Source of the DNA: Anaerohalosphaeraceae bacterium
GTDB lineage: Bacteria; Planctomycetota; Phycisphaerae; Sedimentisphaerales; Anaerohalosphaeraceae
NCBI GenBank assembly: GCA_030641315.1
Contig: DAOWHR010000181.1
Location: 1-34,986, forward strand
Direction: 5' to 3'
Length of the DNA stretch: 34,986 bases
The notes beneath the pieces are model-generated. The model was not told where the DNA came from and searched no databases. It saw only the letters and a list, made by a program, of their open reading frames with translations. Of this stretch, positions 1-7,510 are shown in pieces; the first letter of the stretch is position 1; the number at the start of each line of letters is the position of its first letter. A program made the position numbers and the translations under genes.

Positions 1-401
1 ACACCGTGCTTTCGATGGGAGTTTTGTACCATAGGCGCGATCCGCTGGAGCATCTTGAAAACCTGCTTGCCCTTACCCTGGGCGGCGGTGAGGTCGTTCT
101 TGAAACGCTCGTGCTGGACATGGCAGGCAGTGATGTGCTTGTGCCGACAGGCAGGTATGCAAAGATGCGCAACGTCTGGAACATACCGACACCTACAGTG
201 CTTACCGGCTGGATGAAACAGGCTGGATTTGTAGATATCCGTGTGGTTGATGTTACAAAAACCACACATGCCGAGCAAAAGAAAACACCGTGGATGAACT
301 ACGAATCGCTGGCCGACTATCTTGACCCGGATAATGAGAACCTCACAACAGAAGGTCATCGAGCACCGGTTCGTGCTGTCGTAATCGCCCGAAAGCCATA
401 A
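1..401 (+). CDS. cmoB: tRNA U34 carboxymethyltransferase, C-terminal part (5' truncated by window edge)
   Basis: Only the last ~133 codons are present; the reading frame runs in from the left edge, so no start codon is visible. The visible part matches the C-terminal half of CmoB, which transfers the carboxymethyl group of carboxy-SAM to 5-hydroxyuridine at position 34 of certain tRNAs in the cytoplasm. Recognisable family stretches are SMGVLYHRRDPLEHL near the start, VLETLVLD, VLVPTGRYAKMRNVW, CmoB-like GFVDIRVVDVTKTTHAEQ and TPWMNYESLADYLDP, and the terminal PVRAVVIARKP. These correspond closely to the end of the enterobacterial protein as remembered, so the assignment is firm although the SAM-binding N-terminal half lies outside the window. 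The stop codon is immediately followed by a strong hairpin terminator. The partner CmoA, which makes carboxy-SAM, is not in the window. Confidence 0.93.
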   Translation, partial: TVLSMGVLYHRRDPLEHLENLLALTLGGGEVVLETLVLDMAGSDVLVPTGRYAKMRNVWNIPTPTVLTGWMKQAGFVDIRVVDVTKTTHAEQKKTPWMNYESLADYLDPDNENLTTEGHRAPVRAVVIARKP

Positions 402-437
402 AAAAACATCCGCAAGTCAGGCTTGCGGATGTTTTTT
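401..437. terminator. Bidirectional intrinsic terminator between cmoB and gcvPB
   Basis: A perfect inverted repeat: A6 plus CATCCGCAAG pairs with CTTGCGGATG plus T6, around a 5-nt loop. The G+C core is flanked by an A-tract and a T-tract, so it gives a hairpin with a U-tail when read from either strand. It lies between the convergent cmoB (+) and gcvPB (-) genes and can serve both. Confidence 0.93.
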
Positions 438-460
438 GAGATGATATTTACCTGTCAATA

Positions 461-1906
461 CTACAGTGACGCAATATCAACCTGTTTTGCCGCTTTTGTT
501 TCGTCAAGCCTGCCGATGGGGGTGGTTATCGGTGCTGCCAGCAGTTTTTCCGGTTCGGTCTCAGCTAGCTTAGCTATTTTTATCATCGCTTCAATGAACG
601 CGTCAATAGTTTCTTTGCTCTCAGTCTCGGTCGGTTCGATCATCATCGCTTCTTTAACTGTAAGCGGGAAGTACATTGTCGGCGGATGGTAACCTTCGTC
701 GATAAGTCCCTTTGCGATGTCAAGGCCGTGTACGCCAAACTTATTCTGCCTTGCGGCACTGAAAACACATTCATGTTTGCAGACCTGGGGGAACGGCAGA
801 TCGTAATAATTCTTCAGCTTTTCTTTGATGTAATTGGCGTTTAGGACAGCGTTGTCGGAAACTCGCTGAAGACCAACTTTACCCAGAGTGAGAATGTAGG
901 CATAGGCACGAAGAATGATGCCGAAATTGCCGTAGAACGGCGCGATGTAGCCAATGGTTTTCGGTCTGTCATACTCAAGGGCATACGTGCCGTCATCGCG
1001 TTTAACAACGATTGATACAGGCAGATAGTCAACCAGTTTTTCACATACGCCTACCGGTCCTGCGCCGGGACCGCCGCCGCCGTGCGGGGTAGCGAAGGTC
1101 TTGTGCAGGTTGAAATGAACGATGTCAAAGCCGATATCGCCGGGTCGTACCTTGCCGATGATGGCGTTGAGATTCGCACCGTCGTAGTATGCCAAACCGT
1201 CAACACTGTGTATGATGTCGCAAATCTCTTTGACGTGCGGATTGAACAAACCCAGTGTGTTGGGGCTTGTAAGCATCAGACCGGCAACCTCGTCGTTTAC
1301 CATTTCTTTCAGAGCGTTAATATCCATAAGGCCATTGTCGTCACTGGGGACGACGCTTACCGTATATCCGGCGATAGCTGCGCTTGCCGGGTTTGTTCCG
1401 TGAGCACTATCAGGGACAAGGATGGTTTTTTTTTCGTTACCTTTATCGCGATGGTACGCAGCCATCATCATTACACCCGTAAGTTCGCCGTGAGCACCTG
1501 CCATTGGCTGCATTGTAAATTCGGCCATGCCAGCTATCTCACGCAGGAGCATATCCATTTCATAAAGAACTTCAAGAGCACCCTGTGTCAAAATACCTCC
1601 AAGCCGAAGTTGAGGCAGCAGCGGATGAAGATGGGCGAAGCCCGGATAAGCTGCCACACGTTCGGTAACCTTGGGGTTGTATTTCATCGTGCATGAACCC
1701 AGCGGATAAAAATTTGTATCCACGCCGAAATTCATACGGGCCAATTCCGTGAAGTGCCGGACAACGTCAAGCTCGCTTAGTTCCGGAAGTTTGGCATCGT
1801 CGCTTCTGAGCAGTTCATCTTTCAGATGTATCGAAGTCGGCACATCACTTGGCGAAACATTTACACCTGTGCGACCCGGTTGGCTTTTATCATATATTAG
1901 TTTCAT
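461..1906 (-). CDS. gcvPB: Glycine dehydrogenase (decarboxylating), subunit 2 (P protein beta)
   Basis: This is the PLP-binding half of the split P protein of the glycine cleavage system. With GcvPA it decarboxylates glycine and loads the aminomethyl group onto the lipoyl arm of GcvH. The 481-residue length is normal for the split type. The PLP lysine is K269 in NLHKTFATPHGGGGPG, followed by the glycine-rich stretch typical of the family. Other hallmarks are FYPLGSCTMKYNP near residue 68, TMQPMAGAHGE near 131 and SAHGTNPASA near 167. The start codon overlaps the gcvPA stop in an ATGA arrangement, with GGAGG a few bases upstream, so the two subunits are probably translationally coupled in equal amounts. 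It is the last gene of the operon and ends just before the shared terminator at 401-437. Confidence 0.97.
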   Translation of the reverse strand: MKLIYDKSQPGRTGVNVSPSDVPTSIHLKDELLRSDDAKLPELSELDVVRHFTELARMNFGVDTNFYPLGSCTMKYNPKVTERVAAYPGFAHLHPLLPQLRLGGILTQGALEVLYEMDMLLREIAGMAEFTMQPMAGAHGELTGVMMMAAYHRDKGNEKKTILVPDSAHGTNPASAAIAGYTVSVVPSDDNGLMDINALKEMVNDEVAGLMLTSPNTLGLFNPHVKEICDIIHSVDGLAYYDGANLNAIIGKVRPGDIGFDIVHFNLHKTFATPHGGGGPGAGPVGVCEKLVDYLPVSIVVKRDDGTYALEYDRPKTIGYIAPFYGNFGIILRAYAYILTLGKVGLQRVSDNAVLNANYIKEKLKNYYDLPFPQVCKHECVFSAARQNKFGVHGLDIAKGLIDEGYHPPTMYFPLTVKEAMMIEPTETESKETIDAFIEAMIKIAKLAETEPEKLLAAPITTPIGRLDETKAAKQVDIASL

Positions 1907-3234
1907 AGTACTGCCTCCAAAGCTTCGGCAAGCATCGATATTTCCTGTTTTGTTCTTTTTTCGGTTACGGCGATGAGCATTGAATTTTCCATACCATCGT
2001 AATATCTGCTCAGCGGGAAACCAGCGGCGTAGCCCTTTTCGATCAGCCTGCCAACGACATCAGCGGCATCACATGGCAAGTCCAGAACGAATTCGTTATA
2101 GAACGGTTTTGCATGGAACCGGGGATATACGGAGGGTATTGCAGTCAGCTTTTCATAAGCGAAACAAGCCTTATCCGCACACAACTGGGCGACTTCTTTT
2201 AAGCCCTGTTTGCCAAGCAGCGATGAGTACACAAGTGCGTTAAGTGCACAGAGAGCTTCATTTGAGCAGATGTTAGATGTCGCCTTGTCCCTGCGTATAT
2301 GCTGTTCCCTTGCCTGGAGTGTGAGTACGAATCCATCTTTGCCGGTGGTGTCTGTTGTTCTGCCTGCGATCCGACCTGGCAGCTTTCTTGCGTACTTTTT
2401 TCTAGTTGCCATGAAACCCAGGTAAGGTCCGCCAAACGACATCGGCAGGCCAAGGCTCTGGCCTTCACCGGTAACGATGTCGGCTCCCATTTCGCCGGGC
2501 GTTTTAAGAATCCCCAGCGAGATCGGGTAAGCAGACATTATCAGCAGCGCGCCTTTCGCATGGCAGGCCTCGGCGATATCGGTATAATCGTCAATGATCC
2601 CGAAGAAATTCGGATTCTGCAATATAACGGCGCCGGTGTCGTTATCAATGCTGTCAATCAGCGACTGGCGATTTATCGAGCCGTTATCATTTTTTGTTTC
2701 GACAAGATCGATGCTGAGGTTACGCGTATATGAGTGGATCATTACGCGATAGATCGGATTTACCGAGTCGCCTATGATGACCTTGTTGCGTCTTGTTATT
2801 CTCAGCGCCATCATCATCGCTTCATACATCGCCGTTCCGCCATCATACATCGAGGCGTTGGACGCTTCCATATTCGTCAGACGGCAGATAAGTGACTGGT
2901 ACTCGTATATTGCTTGCAGCGTTCCCTGTGAAAGTTCCGGCTGATACGGAGTGTAAGCGGTGTAGAACTCGCTGCGTGATGTTATAGCACTTACCGCGGC
3001 TGGTATGAAGTGGTCGTAAAAACCACCACCAAGAAACAGCGTGAGGTCAATAGCGTTTTTGCCGGACAGAGCGGAAAACCTGCTTCGCAACTGCTGTTCG
3101 GAAAGTCCGTTCGGTATCTTGAGATCCTTTATACGCAGATCATCAGGAATGTCCGCGAAAAGATCGTCCATTGTCAGACCAATATCTGCAAGCATCTTCT
3201 GACGCTGCTGATCAGTATTGGCTATATAAGGCAT
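1903..3234 (-). CDS. gcvPA: Glycine dehydrogenase (decarboxylating), subunit 1 (P protein alpha)
   Basis: This is the N-terminal half of the split P protein, forming the alpha2beta2 enzyme with GcvPB. The 443-residue length is typical. Family signatures include FLGGGFYDHFIPAAV near residue 68, FYTAYTPYQPELSQGTLQ near 90, ASMYDGGTAMYEA near 127 and EGQSLGLPMSFGGPYLGF near 257. The C-terminal region carries QHIRRDKATSNICSNEALCA. The ATG is preceded by GGAG with good spacing. A gap of about 40 bases separates it from gcvH upstream, and the 3' end overlaps gcvPB by 4 bases. Split P protein is the usual form in many bacteria and archaea, in contrast to the single-chain form of enterobacteria and mitochondria. 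Nothing looks truncated. Confidence 0.97.
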   Translation of the reverse strand: MPYIANTDQQRQKMLADIGLTMDDLFADIPDDLRIKDLKIPNGLSEQQLRSRFSALSGKNAIDLTLFLGGGFYDHFIPAAVSAITSRSEFYTAYTPYQPELSQGTLQAIYEYQSLICRLTNMEASNASMYDGGTAMYEAMMMALRITRRNKVIIGDSVNPIYRVMIHSYTRNLSIDLVETKNDNGSINRQSLIDSIDNDTGAVILQNPNFFGIIDDYTDIAEACHAKGALLIMSAYPISLGILKTPGEMGADIVTGEGQSLGLPMSFGGPYLGFMATRKKYARKLPGRIAGRTTDTTGKDGFVLTLQAREQHIRRDKATSNICSNEALCALNALVYSSLLGKQGLKEVAQLCADKACFAYEKLTAIPSVYPRFHAKPFYNEFVLDLPCDAADVVGRLIEKGYAAGFPLSRYYDGMENSMLIAVTEKRTKQEISMLAEALEAVL

Positions 3235-3275
3235 TATAATTCTCCAGCAAATATTTCTGTGCAGATGTTATCCGA

Positions 3276-3656
3276 TTAGTCATCTTCAAATAATTTCTTG
3301 TACGCGTCAGCATCCATCAACTGTTCGACCTGGCCTGTGTCTGTTACCTGTATCTTGACGATCCATCCCTGCCCGTAGCAGTCCTGGTTTATCAGTTCCG
3401 GTTCGGCTTCAAGAGCATCGTTAACATCTGTTACAGTTCCTGAAAGCGGGCTGTAGACATCGCTTGCGGCCTTTGTGGATTCGACTACGGCAAGTTCGCC
3501 TTTGACAGTAACTTCTTTGCCTGTTTCGGGCAGTTCGACATAAGTGATCTCTCCGAGCGCTTCCTGCGCGTGGTCGGCAATGCCGACAGTTGCGATATTA
3601 CCTTCGATCTTAACCCATTCGTGCTCTTCTGTGTAATATAAGCCATCAACTATCAT
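3276..3656 (-). CDS. gcvH: Glycine cleavage system H protein (lipoyl carrier)
   Basis: This small lipoylated shuttle protein carries the aminomethyl intermediate from the P to the T protein and passes electrons to lipoamide dehydrogenase. The lipoyl lysine lies in VVESTKAASDVYSPLSG (K62 with the start used here). The N-terminal YYTEEHEWVK and the later DCYGQGWIVKI are also family hallmarks. The frame is open upstream to a TTG at 3671, but the ATG at 3656 is chosen. GGGAGA sits just upstream of it, and MIVDGLYYTEEHEW gives the normal N-terminus and a length of 126 residues. The gene follows gcvT by only 15 bases, inside one operon. Confidence 0.96.
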   Translation of the reverse strand: MIVDGLYYTEEHEWVKIEGNIATVGIADHAQEALGEITYVELPETGKEVTVKGELAVVESTKAASDVYSPLSGTVTDVNDALEAEPELINQDCYGQGWIVKIQVTDTGQVEQLMDADAYKKLFEDD

Positions 3657-3671
3657 TATGTATTCTCCCAA

Positions 3672-4952
3672 TTAAAATCTTTCAAATCTTGTCAAAACTG
3701 TTCCATCTATATCGGCGGCCAACTGTTGGCCGAGATCTGTTGACTGAAGTTTTCCTTTGGCGGCCTGACTCTGGCTGCGTGCAAGATAGTACACCGATGC
3801 CGCATCGTCAATGCTGCATTTGTCCTTTTGGACATAGGCAAGAGCTATCTGTGTTTTAGCGACGTTTGTCGAGCTTAAAATCCAGCCGACGCAGGTACCC
3901 TGTTCATCAAGAACGGCGTCATCTTCTCTTACGGGCCTTACGCCTTTACGACCGGGCAGGCTTAGCCGTACTACTTTCATTGTGTGAGAGTTGTGATTTT
4001 CGACCATAGCGGTCTTTCCAACAAAGCAGTCCTTATCGAGCTTCACCGCCCAGCCGTAGCCCGCTTCTATCGGAGATATATTGTGTTTGCCCGCAAGTTC
4101 GTGTCCGTAGAGCGGCAGACCCGCCTCAATACGCAGGCTGTCACGTGAACCAAGGCCACAGGGTTTTACGCCCAGATGCTCACCTTTTTCCATAAGCATC
4201 CGATGAACGTAACATGCGTTGTCCGGATGTGTGTAAATTTCAAACGCAACAGATGCGCCTGTGTAGCCTGTAGTTGAGAACGGGACATCAGCATTACCTA
4301 TTGCAGTTTCGACAAAGGCGAACGATCTCATGTTTGTTATCTGGTCTTTGGCGTTATCGTCCGACACCAGTGAAAGGAGAATGTCTTTGGAAGCCGGTCC
4401 CTGCAGGGCAATGTCCACACGGCAATCGGCACCTGAGGAGGGTTCGCGGAGGTTACGCATCTTGGGCATTTCAGTGATGGGTTTGGCGTTTGGTTCGTCA
4501 ATGACAATATCACCTGCAATAACACCCTTAAACCACGTTTGGACCTTGGCATCGTTGGCGGCATTTACAACGACCATGAAAAGGATTTCGCTTTTTCGGT
4601 AAATGATAATGTCGTCAAGCACCGCGCCGGTGCCATCGAGCACCTGTGAATACTGTGCCCTGCCGGTCTTAAGGTTCATTACATTGTTGACTGTTAGCTG
4701 GTCCAGGAAAAGAGCGGACTGGGGACCGGAAAATTCCAGGACTCCCATGTGTGTACAGTCGAAAATCCCGGCTGCGGTGCGTACCGCGTTATGTTCATCT
4801 GTTATCGATGAGTACCACAACGGCATCATGTAGCCGGCAAAGGGAACGATCCGCGAAGGTTCGGCTAGTGCTGCGTGTCTGGAATAAAGAGCACTTTGCT
4901 GCGGCCGGGCCTCTGGAACGGTAAACTCGAAGCGTTTACTTGTGTATTGCAT
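3672..4952 (-). CDS. gcvT: Glycine cleavage system T protein (aminomethyltransferase), long form
   Basis: GcvT releases ammonia from the H-protein aminomethyl group and transfers the one-carbon unit to tetrahydrofolate. Signatures in order are VPFAGYMMPLWY near residue 36, AAGIFDCTHMG near 60, VLDDIIIYR near 110, VVVNAAND near 127, TTGYTGA, CGLGSRDSLRIEAGLPLYG and PIEAGYGWAVKLDK. At 426 residues it is longer than the usual ~365. There is an N-terminal extension of about 25 residues and an insertion of about 40 residues before the final ADIDGTVLTRFERF, which matches the usual C-terminal strand. The normal GYTGE reads GYTGA here, so one usually conserved acidic residue is missing. The ATG is preceded by GAGG. 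It is the first gene of the riboswitch-controlled operon. Confidence 0.93.
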   Translation of the reverse strand: MQYTSKRFEFTVPEARPQQSALYSRHAALAEPSRIVPFAGYMMPLWYSSITDEHNAVRTAAGIFDCTHMGVLEFSGPQSALFLDQLTVNNVMNLKTGRAQYSQVLDGTGAVLDDIIIYRKSEILFMVVVNAANDAKVQTWFKGVIAGDIVIDEPNAKPITEMPKMRNLREPSSGADCRVDIALQGPASKDILLSLVSDDNAKDQITNMRSFAFVETAIGNADVPFSTTGYTGASVAFEIYTHPDNACYVHRMLMEKGEHLGVKPCGLGSRDSLRIEAGLPLYGHELAGKHNISPIEAGYGWAVKLDKDCFVGKTAMVENHNSHTMKVVRLSLPGRKGVRPVREDDAVLDEQGTCVGWILSSTNVAKTQIALAYVQKDKCSIDDAASVYYLARSQSQAAKGKLQSTDLGQQLAADIDGTVLTRFERF

Positions 4953-4976
4953 GACTTTGTCCTCAGTAACATAAAC

Positions 4977-5005
4977 AAAAAAAAATAGCGCATTTCAGCG
5001 GGCTA
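4977..5005 (-). terminator. Candidate riboswitch expression platform (terminator hairpin)
   Basis: Downstream of the second glycine aptamer the transcript reads TAGCCCGC-TGAAAT-GCGCTA followed by nine T residues. This gives a TAGC/GCTA plus GC/GC stem with a two-base bulge and a 6-nt loop. The stem is short, but the uninterrupted T9 tail just upstream of the gcvT ribosome-binding site suggests transcription attenuation. The 5' side of the stem abuts the closing strand of aptamer 2, so mutually exclusive pairing is plausible but not folded here. Confidence 0.55.
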
Positions 5006-5225
5006 CATTCCTCTGTCCGATTACCTGAGATAGTTATCCCTTCGGTGCCGCCAGTCAGGCGGTCTCTCCAGAGCATCGTCAGTCCGAGATCCTTTTACCT
5101 GAGAGCATCCCCGCAGAAAATACCATCAACGGGTTACACCTTCGGCGCTCTTTAGAACCACATTGAAGACATACCTGCCATTTATTAAAGGTTTAGTATG
5201 AAGTGATTCGAGAGTCTCTCTCACG
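5006..5225 (-). promoter_or_regulatory. Tandem glycine riboswitch (gcvT RNA motif)
   Basis: Two glycine aptamers lie in the gcvT leader. The first has GCGCCGAAGG at about 5148-5139 and CTCTCAGGTAAAAGG at 5105-5091. The second has CACCGAAGGG at 5047-5038 and CTCAGGTAATCGGACAGAGG at 5029-5010. These are the conserved cores of the class, and the two are joined by a short linker as in classic cooperative tandem switches. In aptamer 1 the conserved core is preceded by an unusually long side arm: CTCTCGAATCAC pairs with GTGGTTC and AGAG, with CATAC/GTATG higher up the arm. The location just upstream of gcvTHP fits the known role, activating glycine breakdown when glycine is abundant. Confidence 0.92.
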
Positions 5226-5248
5226 GCCATCAACCGATTACGAGAAGC

Positions 5249-5277
5249 CTTTTATCATCGCTATTGCAACTTGTCAA
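5249..5277 (-). promoter_or_regulatory. Likely sigma70-type promoter of the gcv operon
   Basis: TTGACA (5277-5272), a 17-base spacer and TAAAAG (5254-5249) lie directly upstream of the glycine riboswitch. The -35 box is a perfect consensus. A start near 5242 would give a leader of about 290 nt that contains the whole riboswitch. Confidence 0.65.
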
Positions 5278-5318
5278 GCACTTTTGCTGAAAAACAGATG
5301 AAATGCATTCGACAGGGG

Positions 5319-6194
5319 CTATTTGAAAAGAACCTGGAGTTGGTTCATTTTGTCAGCATGGATAGCATTTTTGTCTGTCCAAACGGCTAAATCAAGGCTT
5401 TTTCTGCAATTGCATGAGTCATTGCAAAGCGGAGTATCGCTTGCCAGAACGGCCTTTATCAGCTCGATAGCGTTTTGAGTCGCGGCAGTGAGATTTCCGA
5501 TTATTTCCGCAAGCAGATCCTGGGCGTCCACACCCGGTTCATGCTTTCGCCAGCAGTCATAGTCGCTTACAAGCGATATCATGGCATAACACATCTGCGC
5601 TTCACGAGCCAGCTTGGCCTCGGGCATAGCTGTCATCCCGATAAGATCGGCACCCCATGCAATGTGCATCAGGGACTCGGCGCGGGTCGAGAACTGCGGG
5701 CCTTCCATGCACACATAGGTACCGTCAGGGTGGGTGGTTGCCTGGATGTTCTTCGATGCGGCGATAATGGCATCTCTGAGGGAACCACAGCAGGGTTCGG
5801 ACATCGCACAGTGTACCGCGGCGGTTGAGTCAAAGAAGGTTGAGGTACGCTGGGTGGTCTTATCGATGAACTGGTCGACCACCACCAGGTCCTTTGGACG
5901 GATAGCTTCCTTGAGCGAGCCTACGGCTCCGCTTGCGATAACAGAGGTGACGCCAAGCTTTTTCAGCGCATAAATGTTAGCGCGATACGGAACATTTGTC
6001 GGCATGAAACGGTGGCCATTGCCGTGGCGATTTATAAAAGCGATCTGTCTGCCTTGCAGTGTGCCAATGCTAACGGGGACACTTGGCTTTCCAAACGGCG
6101 TGTCAATATCTTCAATACTCACGTTTTTAAGCTGCTCAACAAGAGCGTTGCCAAGTCCGGAACCACCTATTATACCAACTATATTGTCTGCCAT
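5319..6194 (-). CDS. mtnP: S-methyl-5'-thioadenosine phosphorylase (MTAP family)
   Basis: This enzyme phosphorolyses methylthioadenosine, a by-product of polyamine synthesis, to adenine and methylthioribose-1-phosphate. It belongs to the trimeric purine nucleoside phosphorylase family. Key features are the phosphate loop GGSGLG (10-15), RHGNGHRFMPTNVPYRANI (56-74), CMEGPQFSTRAES (162-174) and GMTAMPEAKLARE (187-199). The pair D211/D213 in SDYDCW fits adenine-type rather than hypoxanthine-type substrate recognition, so MTA is the favoured substrate. The 291-residue length is normal, although the last ~35 residues are Cys-rich and not recognisably conserved. The ATG is preceded by AGGA. The gene has its own likely promoter at 6234-6262. 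No clear terminator separates it from the gcv promoter 40 bases downstream, so some read-through into the riboswitch is possible. Confidence 0.92.
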   Translation of the reverse strand: MADNIVGIIGGSGLGNALVEQLKNVSIEDIDTPFGKPSVPVSIGTLQGRQIAFINRHGNGHRFMPTNVPYRANIYALKKLGVTSVIASGAVGSLKEAIRPKDLVVVDQFIDKTTQRTSTFFDSTAAVHCAMSEPCCGSLRDAIIAASKNIQATTHPDGTYVCMEGPQFSTRAESLMHIAWGADLIGMTAMPEAKLAREAQMCYAMISLVSDYDCWRKHEPGVDAQDLLAEIIGNLTAATQNAIELIKAVLASDTPLCNDSCNCRKSLDLAVWTDKNAIHADKMNQLQVLFK

Positions 6195-6233
6195 TTTATA
6201 TCCTGCCTAAATTATCAGTAATATTTCATTGTG

Positions 6234-6262
6234 AATATACACAGAATATCCCGGTGTGTCTA
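6234..6262 (-). promoter_or_regulatory. Likely promoter of mtnP
   Basis: TAGACA (6262-6257), an exact 17-base spacer and TATATT (6239-6234) lie about 40 bases upstream of the mtnP ATG. They are downstream of the terminator that ends the giant gene, so mtnP is probably transcribed independently. Confidence 0.5.
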
Positions 6263-6299
6263 TGGTTTATTTATGCGGTGGGATGTTTGCGAAATACGC

Positions 6300-6334
6300 A
6301 AAAAGGGCCGGGATAATAAAAATCCCGGCCCTTT
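6300..6334 (-). terminator. Intrinsic terminator of the giant beta-helix gene
   Basis: AAAGGGCCGGGAT and ATCCCGGCCCTTT form a perfect 13-bp stem around a 7-nt loop, with a T5 tail on the minus strand. It lies 41 bases after the stop of the giant gene and before the mtnP promoter. Confidence 0.92.
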
Positions 6335-6374
6335 GTCAATCATTCATGCTGACTAAAACCAAATGATCTGTTTA

Positions 6375-7510
6375 CTATTGAACTCCGTAGGCTTCACTCC
6401 ACTGGGAGACGTTATATTTAATCACACCCTGGGGGTCACGACCAATACTGCGTGTTTGGTGACGCCACCTGTATGTGTTGGCCGCAGGCACTATGATGTC
6501 AAAGACGTTCGGAGTAGGATTATTATCTGCATCAAACTTGACCCATCCGCTGCTTAAAGCACCGCTGACAGTCTCGAAGTAATACTCTACCGGTTCAGGT
6601 GATTCGGCATCTACGGCTACGGTAGCTCTCATGAAATGATGGGTGTAACCTTGCGTGTCTTTATAGCTTGTCGGCAGTGTTTCCCATGTAGACGGGTTCG
6701 GATCAGGAGGCGTACCATCCTCGACATCGACGCCGGCTATGACTGAGGCAACCGGTGATATAGCGATATTACCAAAGGCGTCCTTGACCAGGAAGTAGTA
6801 ATCATATGTCTCCCCGACAACCAATCCAGTATCCCGGAACTCTCTGTTTTCGGACCAGCTGCCAACCGCATTATCAATAAAGTACTGCCGTATTTCTTGC
6901 CCCGTAGCAGGCAGTGATGGAGTAAATGGCGTCATTGAGTATGTATATTCTCCTTCCTGCTCAGACGATTGACCGTAGGCGCTTCCTGCAAGAGAACCGT
7001 CGACGTCAATTCGGACAAAGAGGTAAGAGACAGGAGGACTATCGTCGATAGCCTCGTCTGCAATCATACCGACAGTATCGCTGCCTGTGGCGATACCAAG
7101 TGGAAGCTGTACCCACTGAATATTTTCCGGCGCCTGAATATCGACACCTGCAAGAGCAGAGGCTTCAGTTGACCAAGGGCTTTCATTGCCTGCCGCGTCA
7201 ACTACCTTGAACCTGTATGTATACTCTCTACCGCTGGTCAGAGATCCAACATCAGTGAACTCAAGTCTGTTCACCAGCGGTTCACCTGATGGGTTGGTGT
7301 CGTTGATCGTAATAGTCACGACAGGAGTAAATACTAATTCCGTTTCATCGCGTCTCTCAAGTACATAGTCAGTGTAGTAATTAGCAGGCGATTTTGTCCA
7401 GTCGCCTGTCCAAGCGTCAAACGCAGAAGCCATGGTCATTGTTACTGCAGGACCACCAGCATCGACACCTACTGGCTGACCATCCGGTTCCCATTCGGCT
7501 GGTGCAGGTG
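6375..7510 (-). other. Domain region: three Fn3-like modules at the C-terminus of the giant protein
   Basis: Three modules of roughly 110-140 residues each carry the fibronectin-III-type F-strand pattern: [18 protein letters not shown] in the first, [18 protein letters not shown] in the second, and a diverged [11 protein letters not shown] form in the third. The first two end in AGVD linkers. Such modules usually act as spacers or carbohydrate-adjacent adaptors in secreted bacterial proteins. They follow the dockerin-like pair directly. Confidence 0.7.
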
